A DNA stretch of 21,499 bases from Anaerolineae bacterium (GTDB lineage Bacteria; Chloroflexota; Anaerolineae; JAFGEY01): positions 1 to 21,499 of the forward strand of contig JAFGJF010000559.1 of NCBI GenBank assembly GCA_016929205.1. The letters run 5' to 3'. This document shows positions 1-7,686 of this stretch, piece by piece. The translations under genes were made by a program, and so were the position numbers. Within the stretch, counting starts at the first letter, position 1. Every line of letters begins with the position of its first letter. The notes under the pieces were generated by a model, which saw only the letters and a list, made by a program, of their open reading frames with translations, was not told the origin of the DNA and made no database searches.

Positions 1-171
1 GAAAACATCCTGGTACAACCGGGAAACGCGGACGCCCTGGCGCGAGGCATCCTCGATGCGCTCAAGATGCCCCGGCGCGCCCCCCTGACCCGCCAAACCG
101 AAAACACAGAGCATTTCTTTTGGGATGTACTGATCCAGGATTTTGCCCGGGTCTACGAGGTAGGACAATGA
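1..171 (+). CDS. Glycosyltransferase, C-terminal end (partial, GT4-like)
   Basis: Frame 1 is open from the first base and ends at a TGA at 169-171, giving the last 56 residues of a protein whose 5' part lies outside the window. The visible start ENILVQPGNADALARGI has the form of the C-terminal lobe of GT-B (GT4, group 1) glycosyltransferases, where a 'G.LV.PGD..ALA.AI' segment follows the nucleotide-sugar binding Glu. The next gene's ATG (168) overlaps this stop as ATGA, which implies translational coupling in a glycosyltransferase operon. The family call rests only on this short tail. Donor and acceptor sugars cannot be inferred. Confidence 0.6.
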   Translation, partial: ENILVQPGNADALARGILDALKMPRRAPLTRQTENTEHFFWDVLIQDFARVYEVGQ

Positions 172-1064
172 CATCCCGGATACCGCCCTCGGTTTACATT
201 GTCACCGTGACCTGGAACAACGTTCAGGACACGATAGAATGCCTCGATTCACTTTACCGTGTAAACTATTCCAATATGCACATTGTCGTCGTGGACAACG
301 GTTCCACCGATGGAACTTGCGTCATCCTCAAATCCCGGTTCCCTGACATCAGCATCCTTGAACATACAGAGAATCTGGGGTTTGCCCGAGGGTACAACGC
401 TGGCATGCAATGGGCGCTGGGACAAGGTGCCGAGGTTGTGTTTATTTTGAACAATGACACGACGGTGGATCCCGAATTGCTGGACGAATGGGTACAATAT
501 ACAAAACAGCACACTGAACCGGCAGTATGGGTGCCCAAGATCTATTATTACGACGAGCCAACCCGGATATGGTGTGCCGGGGCGCGGAAAACCCGCTTTC
601 CACCACGGATCAAAATGATTGGGCTCGACAAAATGGATGGGCCTCGCTTCAGCCACCCCGGCGAACTGGACTGCGCGACGGGTTGCGCCTTGCTCATCCA
701 TCGCCAGGTTCTCCAGGATGTAGGCATGTTTGATCCAATCTACACACCGGCTTATCAAGAAGATTACGACTTGTGTTTCCGAATCAAAAACCGAGGGTAC
801 AAGATTTTCTATATGCCCACGGCCAAAGTATGGCACAAAGTCTCCCGCAGCGAGCACCAACCCGGCTCCAAGTGGTACAACCTGGGCAAAAACACAGTCC
901 CTTTGTACATTCGTCACTACAGGCTGCCTTTTTTGGCCCTGTTTGTTTTTGCAGGATGGGTTGTTCTGCGCAAAATAGTCAAGCGAGACTTGGCCAACAT
1001 TCCCGTCTTTCTCTCAGGACTGAAAACGGGCCTGGCAGAATCCAGGCCAAAATCGTCCGAGTAG
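168..1064 (+). CDS. GT2 family glycosyltransferase (rhamnosyltransferase-like)
   Basis: This 298-residue GT-A glycosyltransferase should transfer a sugar from a nucleotide-sugar donor to a growing surface glycan. Visible motifs are the N-terminal nucleotide-binding strand with VVDNGSTDGT (residues 41-50), ENLGFARGYNAG (68-79), the NND metal-binding motif in FILNNDTTVDP (92-102), and the acceptor-side ED in YQEDYDLCFR (196-205). This arrangement is the one seen in WbbL/rhamnosyltransferase-like GT2 proteins. A hydrophobic stretch near residues 250-265 suggests membrane association. The ATG at 168 is preferred over a TTG at 120 because it forms an ATGA overlap with the preceding glycosyltransferase stop and leaves the normal GT2 N-terminus. 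The sugar specificity is unknown. Confidence 0.85.
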   Translation: MTSRIPPSVYIVTVTWNNVQDTIECLDSLYRVNYSNMHIVVVDNGSTDGTCVILKSRFPDISILEHTENLGFARGYNAGMQWALGQGAEVVFILNNDTTVDPELLDEWVQYTKQHTEPAVWVPKIYYYDEPTRIWCAGARKTRFPPRIKMIGLDKMDGPRFSHPGELDCATGCALLIHRQVLQDVGMFDPIYTPAYQEDYDLCFRIKNRGYKIFYMPTAKVWHKVSRSEHQPGSKWYNLGKNTVPLYIRHYRLPFLALFVFAGWVVLRKIVKRDLANIPVFLSGLKTGLAESRPKSSE

Positions 1065-1082
1065 ATCGGTTGTTTTGTCAAA

Positions 1083-2603
1083 ATGATCCAAGCGCGAAAT
1101 AAAACAATCGCAGCCTGGGCGCTCATCGCCGTTCTTCTTTTGGGATGGAGCCTGCGCATGTTCCACCTGGGTCACCTGGGCATCTGGTTGGATGAAAGCT
1201 ATAGCATCTATACCGCGCAGCAAGATGCGCTCTCTTTTTTCCAGTTTATGGCCTCGATGGAACATCCCCCCCTCTATTTCCTGCTGCTGCGTGCGGTCAT
1301 CGAGATTGCCGGGCCAAACGCCTTGGGCTTTCGTTTTCTCTCGGTCATCTCGGGGTTGTTGGGCGTGGTTGGCACCTATCTACTGGCAAAAAGGCTATTT
1401 GGCTTGCGCCTCTCGCTCGGCGCTGCCTTGCTAATGGCCATTTCGCCGCTTCATATCTGGTACGCGCAAGAGGCCCGCATGTACGAGCTTGCTTTTACCC
1501 TTGGCTTGTTTTCGTGCTACTTTTTTCTCAAGGGGTTGGAGCAAAACGGCAAACGGATCTGGATAGGCTACGGCCTGGCTTCGTTGGCCGGCCTGTACAC
1601 CCTCAACATCATAGCGCTCGTTTTTCTGGTACAATGGATTTACTTTTTCCTCCACGTTCGGCGCTATGCTGCCCGGCTCAAGCCCCTGTTCCTCACGACT
1701 TTGGCAATCGGGTTGGGCTACGCGGTTTGGCTGCCCGTCCTGCTGTTCCAATCCCAACACGTCAACCAATATTTCTGGATCGCCCGCCCGACGTGGTGTA
1801 CCATCCGGGATACACTGCTCAATTTTTCTAGCGCCTTTCTTTTTTCCAACTCGCCCTGGCACCCCTCACTGGGTACCCGGCCATTCAACCTGGTCTATCT
1901 GGCTTTTCCCTTGGCCGTTTTGGCTGGCGTCGTTGTCCTGATCAAACACAAACAGCTTCGAGCCCTGAGCCTGGCCGCCTTGATTTTCGCCCTCCCGATT
2001 GGCATCGTCTATGCGGCCAGTTTGATCAAGCCCGTCTACCTGGACCGTACCGTCCTTTTCGCATCCGAAGGGCTGCTTCTCCTCATCGCCGCCGGATGCC
2101 TGGGTTTTCAAAAGGGCTGGGCGAGGATCGTTGGGCTGGGGTTGTTGTGTGTCATCGTCGGAACGAACGGCGTATCCGTTTACAACCTGTATACGACCGG
2201 CGAAAAAGAAGAATGGAACCTGGCTGCGCAGCTTGTAGCCGACAATGTACGAGAAAATGATCTGATTTTGATTGATTCCGGACTGGGCCAGATTCCATTT
2301 GATCTATACTTTCGCGATCACCACGTGTCTGTTCCGACGCGTGGTTATCCTTTGGATAACGATCACTGGCGCAGCCAGGAGTGGACGCTGAACAGCCGGT
2401 GGTGGATTTTGGATTTTATGGACATCGATCGTCAGGCTGCACGGGAACGCCTGGATGCGCTGCTCGCCCAATCGGCGCGAGTATGGCTGGTCGTGAACCG
2501 CCCCCTGGGCGGCGAACCCTTGCAGCGCACATTGGCCGAGCACAGCGATGGCGCCCCGGCAGTGTATCATTTTAACCGGGTTGACGTCATTCTGTACCCC
2601 TAG
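1083..2603 (+). CDS. GT-C membrane glycosyltransferase (PMT_2/ArnT-like, GT39 type)
   Basis: A 506-residue polytopic membrane protein with about ten hydrophobic segments and a soluble C-terminal part (from about residue 375). The first extracytoplasmic loop carries WLDES (residues 35-39) with the D37-E38 pair, followed by EHPPLYF (60-66) and later YAQEARMYEL. These are the usual signature of PMT/ArnT-type GT-C enzymes, which use polyprenyl-phosphate-linked sugars as donors on the outer face of the membrane. It begins 18 bases after the GT2 gene, in the same operon. The polyprenyl-phosphate donor could be made by the DPM1-like enzymes encoded at 8444-9421 or 9435-10205, which is an inference. 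The acceptor (lipid, glycan or protein) cannot be told. Confidence 0.8.
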   Translation: MIQARNKTIAAWALIAVLLLGWSLRMFHLGHLGIWLDESYSIYTAQQDALSFFQFMASMEHPPLYFLLLRAVIEIAGPNALGFRFLSVISGLLGVVGTYLLAKRLFGLRLSLGAALLMAISPLHIWYAQEARMYELAFTLGLFSCYFFLKGLEQNGKRIWIGYGLASLAGLYTLNIIALVFLVQWIYFFLHVRRYAARLKPLFLTTLAIGLGYAVWLPVLLFQSQHVNQYFWIARPTWCTIRDTLLNFSSAFLFSNSPWHPSLGTRPFNLVYLAFPLAVLAGVVVLIKHKQLRALSLAALIFALPIGIVYAASLIKPVYLDRTVLFASEGLLLLIAAGCLGFQKGWARIVGLGLLCVIVGTNGVSVYNLYTTGEKEEWNLAAQLVADNVRENDLILIDSGLGQIPFDLYFRDHHVSVPTRGYPLDNDHWRSQEWTLNSRWWILDFMDIDRQAARERLDALLAQSARVWLVVNRPLGGEPLQRTLAEHSDGAPAVYHFNRVDVILYP

Positions 2604-2752
2604 CAGTTTGTCGGAGAGAGTAGGTAGCCGCGATTTCCGAATCGCGATTTGGCATTCTATGATGCGCGACATAGATACGCGATTTCCAATCACGATCCGG
2701 CGATCACAGCTACATCCCCTCTCCGGCAAACGGCTCGTTCTCGGGTGAAGGT
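2604..2752. repeat. Intergenic palindrome and imperfect direct repeat
   Basis: The stretch between the GT-C gene and the methyltransferase holds a perfect hairpin at 2629-2646 (CGCGATT-tccg-AATCGCG) preceded by GTAGGT at 2620-2625. A degenerate second copy lies at 2678-2698, where CGCGATTTCCAATCACGATCC resembles the first arm, loop and second arm. It looks like a small REP-type palindromic repeat rather than a terminator, because no T-tract follows either copy. A related GTAGGT-plus-palindrome motif occurs at 19780-19800. Nothing protein-coding is seen here. Confidence 0.5.
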
Positions 2753-2803
2753 TTGACGCCGGGATTCCCGTCCATCCCGGCCAGTCCAGACAAAGGATGT
2801 GAT

Positions 2804-3730
2804 ATGGAAAGGGTTCCCTGCGATTTTTGCGGTTCAGTTGCGGGTAGAATAGTTGCCCGGGGCCAGGATCGGCAACTGGACGGCGACGAGACGTTTTTTT
2901 ATATTCAATGTGCGGGGTGTGGATTGATTCGTCTTGATCCACGTCCTGCGAAACAAGACATGCACAAATACTATCCGGCCAATTATGCGCCGTATACCAC
3001 GGCCCAAACGATGGATCGGGATCGAATCCAGCAGGCATTGTTCAGGCGTTACCAGGCCAAAAAATGCCGCTTTGTCGAACGATGGAAACCCCAAGGACAC
3101 GTTCTGGACATCGGATGCGCGACAGGTGAGTTCCTCGCCGCGATGAAAGAACGGGGTTGGGAAACGACAGGCGTCGAGCTGACCCCGCAGATAGCTGCGG
3201 TTGCCCGGCAGCAATACGGCCTGAACGTGCTGGAAGGAGACTTTGTCTTGGCCTCGCTGCCGGCCGAAACATTCGACGTGATCACAATGTGGGATGTACT
3301 CGAACACACATACTCGCCAACGGCCGTCCTGACCAAGTGTCACGAGTTGCTCGTACCGGGAGGATTTCTCTTGATCACCTTGCCCAACCTTGAGAGCTTT
3401 GACGCCCGTTTGTTTGGAGCGTACTGGAGCGGGCTGGACTTTCCCAGGCATCTCTATGTATTTCCGACTCGCATATTGAGAGCCGTCCTCACACAGGTCG
3501 GGTTTCAATGGCAGACCAAAAAATGTGTGGCGGGTTCTTATGGCGCTTGGGCGCTCAGCCTGAAAGCGCTCATCCGGGCCAGGATGCCTCGATCGGGTTC
3601 AAGCAAGCGAACCGATGGCGGCAGTGAGCTGGTATGGCGTCTCATCAGTAAGCCGTATCTGTGGTTTGCCGATCTTTTAAGCCGTGGTTCGCAAGCCACC
3701 GTCGTGTGTCAAAAACCGCTCGGAGTCTGA
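2804..3730 (+). CDS. Class I SAM-dependent methyltransferase with N-terminal zinc ribbon
   Basis: A 308-residue protein. The N-terminus has two CxxC pairs (C6/C9 in CDFCG and C36/C39 in CAGCG) that probably bind zinc. A Rossmann methyltransferase domain follows, with motif I VLDIGCATGEF (residues 100-110), an acidic motif II end (GVEL, 123-126), MWDVLEHT (162-169) and a post-core DFPRHLYVF (212-220). This is the Methyltransf_23-type layout common in polysaccharide and sugar-modification clusters. The likely role is O- or C-methylation of a sugar or glycan end. I placed the start at ATG 2804, preceded by AAAGGA at 2792-2797, rather than the upstream in-frame TTG (2753), whose extra residues do not look like protein of this family. 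Confidence 0.8.
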   Translation: MERVPCDFCGSVAGRIVARGQDRQLDGDETFFYIQCAGCGLIRLDPRPAKQDMHKYYPANYAPYTTAQTMDRDRIQQALFRRYQAKKCRFVERWKPQGHVLDIGCATGEFLAAMKERGWETTGVELTPQIAAVARQQYGLNVLEGDFVLASLPAETFDVITMWDVLEHTYSPTAVLTKCHELLVPGGFLLITLPNLESFDARLFGAYWSGLDFPRHLYVFPTRILRAVLTQVGFQWQTKKCVAGSYGAWALSLKALIRARMPRSGSSKRTDGGSELVWRLISKPYLWFADLLSRGSQATVVCQKPLGV

Positions 3731-3775
3731 TCTTGTATGCCAAGATCTTGCAAACCCGGTAAATAGAAAGAAACG

Positions 3776-4861
3776 ATGATGAAATGGATGACTAGATTCA
3801 GATTATTCCTTCAAAGAATCATGACCCGAGGCATAGGCGCTTCAATAAAGACAAAAGCGTTTCACGTCTATGCCCTGATCCGTGTCACGACCCTGCGCAA
3901 GTTTTTCAACCTGTTGGCAATCAAAACCCAGCGTTGGCTGCGCGTATCCAGGGTACGAGGTATGCCCTATCGGTATGTGATCGACCCCGTAAACTATTGT
4001 GTGCTCAATTGCCCTTTGTGCCCAACCGGGCAAAAGCATCTGGGACGGTCCGCCGGCAAATTTCCCCTGGAACGATACAAGGAAATTATCGACGTCATTG
4101 CACCCTACACATACTACCTCGATCTGTTCAACTGGGGAGAGCCCTTTCTGCATCCCCAAATCTGGGACCTGATCGCCTATGCCAGCTCTCGCAAAATCCT
4201 GGTTCGCATCAGCAGTAATCTCAACACTTTTGACAACCAGAATGCGGAGAAACTGGTCAGGTCAGGGCTAACCGATCTCCTGATCTCACTGGATGGTGCA
4301 GACCAGGCCACGTATGAAAGCTATCGGTCTGGCGGCAGCCTGGAACACGTTATCGCCGCGGCGCGTGCAATTATCCAGGCCAAGGCGGCCTTGCACAGCG
4401 CGCGCCCCTTTGTCAACGTGAGAATGCTTGTCACCAGGAAAAACGAGGATAAAATACACGAGGTGCGCCGACTGGCGAGAGACCTGGGCGCTGACGTATT
4501 TTCGATCGCCCCCATCTTTATCAACCCGTCTGACCAGGATGCGGTTAACGAATGGTTGCCCGAAAATCCGGCTTACTCGTGTTATGACAACAAGCAGGGA
4601 ACATACCAGGTCGAAAACGTTTGGAGTTGTGCCGACCTGTGGGAACAAATGACCATCAACTGGGATGGAAGCGTGCTCCCCTGTTGTTGGCTGCACAAGT
4701 CAGAATTCGATTTCGGGAATGTATTCACCACGCCATTACCGGTCGTGTGGAACAACGATTACTATACGAATTCTCGTCGCGTCTTTTCCCGTCAAGGGCC
4801 CGAAAACGCCCCGCGAACGGTTTGTATACAGTGTAAAGGCAAACCAGAGTTTCGCTACTAA
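3776..4861 (+). CDS. Radical SAM protein with SPASM-type C-terminus
   Basis: A 361-residue radical SAM enzyme. The [4Fe-4S]-binding motif is CVLNCPLC (C75, C79, C82: Cx3Cx2C), followed by FNWGEPFLHP (residues 118-127), SSNLN (146-150) and LLISLDGAD (168-176), all typical of the radical SAM core. The C-terminal third has further cysteines in WSCADLW (C285), LPCCW (C303/C304) and CIQC (C350/C353), matching a SPASM/twitch-type auxiliary cluster domain. The first 65 residues are basic and amphipathic and may contact the membrane. It lies between a methyltransferase and a flippase-like gene in a glycan cluster, so a carbohydrate or lipid-linked substrate is more likely than a ribosomal peptide, and no precursor peptide gene is visible nearby. 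The reaction is unknown. Confidence 0.85.
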   Translation: MMKWMTRFRLFLQRIMTRGIGASIKTKAFHVYALIRVTTLRKFFNLLAIKTQRWLRVSRVRGMPYRYVIDPVNYCVLNCPLCPTGQKHLGRSAGKFPLERYKEIIDVIAPYTYYLDLFNWGEPFLHPQIWDLIAYASSRKILVRISSNLNTFDNQNAEKLVRSGLTDLLISLDGADQATYESYRSGGSLEHVIAAARAIIQAKAALHSARPFVNVRMLVTRKNEDKIHEVRRLARDLGADVFSIAPIFINPSDQDAVNEWLPENPAYSCYDNKQGTYQVENVWSCADLWEQMTINWDGSVLPCCWLHKSEFDFGNVFTTPLPVVWNNDYYTNSRRVFSRQGPENAPRTVCIQCKGKPEFRY

Positions 4862-4863
4862 TC

Positions 4864-4912
4864 AAAAACCCGGATTCCTCAAGGCACGGTTAGAAACCGC
4901 GCCTCTCGGGTT
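4864..4912 (+). other. Intercistronic nested hairpin
   Basis: The 76-base gap between the radical SAM and flippase-like genes contains a nested dyad. The outer stem is AACCCG (4867-4872) with CGGGTT (4907-4912). The inner stem is AGGC-a-CGGTT (4882-4891) with AACCG-c-GCCT (4895-4904), closing on an AGA triloop with one A/C mismatch. There is no T-tract, so it may act as an RNA processing or stability element, or a weak attenuator, rather than a full terminator. Confidence 0.4.
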
Positions 4913-4937
4913 CCGTTTGTACACAAGGAAACTTGAT

Positions 4938-5906
4938 TTGAGCAAAGCATCGAGCGCCTGGCGCGCCCTCTTGAATCAAATAAAAACGCCAGGCTGGCGA
5001 AAAGTGCTGTCCGCTGGCCTGGTCCTGTTATCTCTGGGATTTATGGCCTACGGCATCTATTCTCAATGGGACACGTTGCGCGCCTTCCAGTGGCGGATCG
5101 TTTGGCATCGATTTGCCCTGGCGTTTTGTTTTTTCCCTTTGGGCGCCTTGCCCGCGCTCTACGCCTGGCACCTCTTGATCACCGGGTTTGGTGCTTCACA
5201 GCCCTTTTCCGGCAACGCCACCGCCTTTGCCTTATCCTGCCTTCCCAAGAGACTGCCGGGCATGATCTGGTACATCAGCTCCCGGACGTTGTGGTACCAG
5301 GAACGCCAGGTGCCTGCGGCCATCGTCTTGCTGGCGACGACGTGGGAAACGCTGGGACTGAGCATCAGCGGGCTGCTGACATATGGGACGATTACCCTGG
5401 CTTGCAGCCTGGACTCATTTCTCACTTGGCCGCTGATCGTCGCCCTCTCGGCCGGTATCGCATTGGTCATTGGACTGGCCTCTCCCGTGTGGCTCAAAAA
5501 AGTCTTGACCAGACTCAAGCGAGAAAAATGGATCCAGGGAGTCCAATCCATCCGTCCGGCGCACTTGATCGCTATTCTGGCCATCTACAGCTTTGCCTGG
5601 ATCAACGGTGGCATATTCTTTTACTTTATGGTCACCAGTATATACCAGGCGGCTCCTTTCTGGCCCCTCGTGAGCATCTGGGTTGGCGCAAGCACGGTTG
5701 GCATCTTGTCCTCGATCGTTCAAGGAATGGGTTTGAAAGAACTGACCATGTCCGTCCTGCTCAGCACTGTGATGCCCCTTTCCCTGGCCATCACCATCGC
5801 TATCCTGGCACGCCTGGTGCATACCGTCGCCGAGGCCCTGTTGATGCTTTGCATACCGCCTTTGGCATCCCTTTTGACCAAAAAAACGCCAATACTCCCA
5901 ACGTAG
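4938..5906 (+). CDS. LPG-synthase-type (UPF0104) flippase-like integral membrane protein
   Basis: A protein of 322 residues with about eight transmembrane segments, resembling the N-terminal membrane domain of lysylphosphatidylglycerol synthase (MprF) and the AglD-like UPF0104 family. Visible family-like features are ALSCLPKRLPGMIWYISSR in the middle and SIVQGMGLKELTMSVLL near the end. Relatives are thought to move or present lipid-linked intermediates, and MprF's own flippase domain flips lysyl-PG. Here it is the last gene of the glycan cluster. I chose TTG 4938 because AAGGAA (4925-4930) sits 7 bases upstream. The longer reading frame running back to 4665 would overlap the radical SAM gene by about 200 bases and has no membrane-protein character. 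Function by family only. Confidence 0.75.
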   Translation: MSKASSAWRALLNQIKTPGWRKVLSAGLVLLSLGFMAYGIYSQWDTLRAFQWRIVWHRFALAFCFFPLGALPALYAWHLLITGFGASQPFSGNATAFALSCLPKRLPGMIWYISSRTLWYQERQVPAAIVLLATTWETLGLSISGLLTYGTITLACSLDSFLTWPLIVALSAGIALVIGLASPVWLKKVLTRLKREKWIQGVQSIRPAHLIAILAIYSFAWINGGIFFYFMVTSIYQAAPFWPLVSIWVGASTVGILSSIVQGMGLKELTMSVLLSTVMPLSLAITIAILARLVHTVAEALLMLCIPPLASLLTKKTPILPT

Positions 5907-5908
5907 TA

Positions 5909-5937
5909 TTGACTAAATCACCAAGTTGGGTTATATT
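5909..5937 (+). promoter_or_regulatory. Sigma70-type promoter for the secreted repeat protein
   Basis: TTGACT (5909-5914), a 17-base spacer and TATATT (5932-5937) form a near-consensus promoter immediately after the stop of the flippase-like gene. Transcription would start near 5944. A second possible -10, TATACT, lies at 5947-5952. The gene downstream has AAGGAG at 5971-5976, seven bases before its ATG. Confidence 0.7.
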
Positions 5938-5983
5938 TACAACAGGTATACTATTAGAATAACTTTTGCAAAGGAGAATTCAG

Positions 5984-7384
5984 ATGAAGTACTTCAAGTA
6001 TGCAGCATTGGTTACCTTGTTGGTTTTTGCCATTGGGTTTGCACAAACCGAATCGAACGCCCAAGGCGCATCTGGGACGTGGATCAGCTCTATCCAGGTC
6101 CAGAACCTCGGGGCAGATGATGCGCATGTGACGATCGACTTTTACAAGCCGGATGGTTCTTCGGGAGGCACAGGCCTCGGCAATACGGATGCAGATAGGA
6201 TAACGATTTCTGCCGGCTCTTCCGAATTGTTCTACCTGCCGGGCTACAGCAATACCAAGATCGCGGCCGGGTTCAAAGGTGCGGCTATCGTCAGCGCGGA
6301 CCAGCCCGTTGCTGCCATTGTCAACCAGGTGACAACCACGACGCCAGCCTATAACGGCAGCTACTCCGGGTTGTCCGTCGGCTCGCCCAAAATGTACCTG
6401 CCCGCCGTCGTCCGCAATTACTATGGCTGGAACAACGAGATTGCCGTCCAAAATACAGACGGTTCGTCGTCCGTCGCCATCACCATCAAGTTCTATAACG
6501 CGAACGGGGGCTATATCACCGGTGCGGACAAGACCGACACCATCGCCGCATACGGTGTGGGTTATTACGACATCTCTACTTCCGCGTACAGCGCCTTGGG
6601 CGACAACTTTAACGGCTCCGCCACGGTAAGTGCCGACAACGGTACGACCAACCTGGTAGTCGTGGTCAACCAGGCCACCGCCAACGGAATGATGCAGTCG
6701 TACAGTGGATTTGCAGAGGGCAAGGATACCTTTTACGCCCCAGACCTGCTCGTCGGTTGGTACGGCTGGAACTCGGCCCTCAAAGTCCAGAACGTAGGCA
6801 CTCAGGCCACCACGGTCACCGTCAACTATTCAGACGGGACAACCGCTAACAGGACATTGCAGCCGAATGCTGCCTACCAGTTCTATCAGCCGGCAGAGAG
6901 CCACGCTGCCAAGTGGCAGGGCGCAGCGACGATTACCACCAGTGGTGGTGACCGGAAAATCGTTGCCATCGTCAGCGAAGCGACGGGAGCCAATCTGGCT
7001 CAGGCCCAGACGTACGAAGCGTTTGGCGCGGGTGGAAGCCAGATGAGCCTGCCCGTTGTGATGAAGAACCACTATGGGTGGAACACCGCTTTCACCGTCC
7101 AGAACCTGGGGCCGGGAACGGCGACCATTGATATCACCTACAACCCGGACAGCTATGGCTTCGCCGGAACAACCTACTCGGTTACGGTCGCCGAGGGCGC
7201 TTCCAAGCTCTACTACCAGCCAGGCGATACTCACCTCACCGCCAACAAGTACAATGGAGCCGTCTCCCTTGAAGTAACCAGCAGCGGGCAGTCCATTGTC
7301 GCCATCGTCAACCAGGTTTGCGATGGACAGTTGGGTGTAGTCACCGGTGACTGGGCTATGAGCTACAGTGGTATGATTCCGTAA
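5984..7384 (+). CDS. Secreted protein of four 'YGWN..VQN' beta-type repeats
   Basis: A 466-residue exported protein. Residues 1-27 form a signal peptide (short basic start, hydrophobic core AALVTLLVFAIGFA, likely cleavage near SNAQG). The rest is four repeats of ~100-115 residues starting at about 33, 147, 260 and 364. Each opens with [YG]WN..[IL].VQN.G, alternates short strands (VTIDFY, ITIKFY, VTVNYS, IDITYN), passes through a YYxPG-like segment and a 'F.GAA.VS' strand, and ends with VAIVNQ and SYSG. This looks like a beta-sandwich repeat with no catalytic motif and no sorting signal or C-terminal anchor. I know of no named family. The gene stands alone with a strong promoter, ribosome binding site and perfect terminator stem, which suggests high expression and a structural, sheath, S-layer-associated or adhesive role. 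ATG 5984 was chosen for its AAGGAG and signal peptide over TTG 5966. Confidence 0.8.
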   Translation: MKYFKYAALVTLLVFAIGFAQTESNAQGASGTWISSIQVQNLGADDAHVTIDFYKPDGSSGGTGLGNTDADRITISAGSSELFYLPGYSNTKIAAGFKGAAIVSADQPVAAIVNQVTTTTPAYNGSYSGLSVGSPKMYLPAVVRNYYGWNNEIAVQNTDGSSSVAITIKFYNANGGYITGADKTDTIAAYGVGYYDISTSAYSALGDNFNGSATVSADNGTTNLVVVVNQATANGMMQSYSGFAEGKDTFYAPDLLVGWYGWNSALKVQNVGTQATTVTVNYSDGTTANRTLQPNAAYQFYQPAESHAAKWQGAATITTSGGDRKIVAIVSEATGANLAQAQTYEAFGAGGSQMSLPVVMKNHYGWNTAFTVQNLGPGTATIDITYNPDSYGFAGTTYSVTVAEGASKLYYQPGDTHLTANKYNGAVSLEVTSSGQSIVAIVNQVCDGQLGVVTGDWAMSYSGMIP

Positions 7385-7408
7385 CGCCACGCCTGAATTA
7401 ACCTGAAC

Positions 7409-7443
7409 ACAAAGGGCTCTGCGATCCAAACAGAGCCCTTTGT
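7409..7443 (+). terminator. Terminator after the secreted repeat protein
   Basis: A perfect 13-bp stem, ACAAAGGGCTCTG (7409-7421) with CAGAGCCCTTTGT (7431-7443), encloses a 9-base loop and lies 25 bases after the stop codon. The 3' arm ends in CCCTTTGT rather than a long U run, but stem quality and position make termination likely. Confidence 0.75.
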
Positions 7444-7483
7444 CCTGTATATCAAGTTCGCTCTGCTTGCCATCTTGGTCTCG

Positions 7484-7673
7484 CTAGGTTCTGTTGACAT
7501 TGATTGCACACAAGCGGGCCAGTTTGCTCCTTTCACGACATAGATGCAGACTGTGGGATGTCATTCCCGCATGTTTTTAGCGGGAATCCAGGTTCTTGTG
7601 TGTTTGTAGAGGCTCGATAGAGACACTCGGGCATGACAACCCGGACGCAATTCAAAACGTCAACAGAACCTAG
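7484..7673. mobile_element. MITE-like element with 15-bp terminal inverted repeats
   Basis: CTAGGTTCTGTTGAC (7484-7498) is repeated exactly in inverted orientation as GTCAACAGAACCTAG (7659-7673). The similarity runs further inward on both ends, to TTGC at about 7507 and its mirror at about 7648. If CTAG is a 4-bp target duplication (YTAR type, as in the IS5 family), the element is 7488-7669, 182 bp with 11-bp ends. It encodes no transposase. Inside lies a second dyad, ATTCCCGC (7563-7570) with GCGGGAAT (7580-7587), like the ATTCCC...GGGAAT repeats common in bacterial intergenic DNA. Apart from the terminator upstream and a short dyad downstream, I see nothing else in the gene-free stretch 7385-7743. 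Confidence 0.65.
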
Positions 7674-7686
7674 ACAACCACATAGT

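Noticed and set aside
249..917. 222-codon minus-strand open frame opposite the first GT2 gene
   Set aside because: The plus-strand frame has clear GT2 motifs throughout; the antisense product has no recognisable pattern or start context.
2304..3038. 244-codon minus-strand open frame across the GT-C end and methyltransferase start
   Set aside because: It spans two well-supported genes and an intergenic repeat, and its translation lacks any family signature.
4665..4937. Upstream extension of the flippase-like gene to 4665
   Set aside because: It would overlap the conserved SPASM end of the radical SAM gene by about 200 bases; the TTG at 4938 has a well-spaced AAGGAA.
5066..5962. 298-codon plus-strand frame overlapping the flippase-like gene
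   Set aside because: The translation is His/Arg-rich and lacks hydrophobic segments, whereas the other frame is a typical membrane protein with a ribosome binding site.
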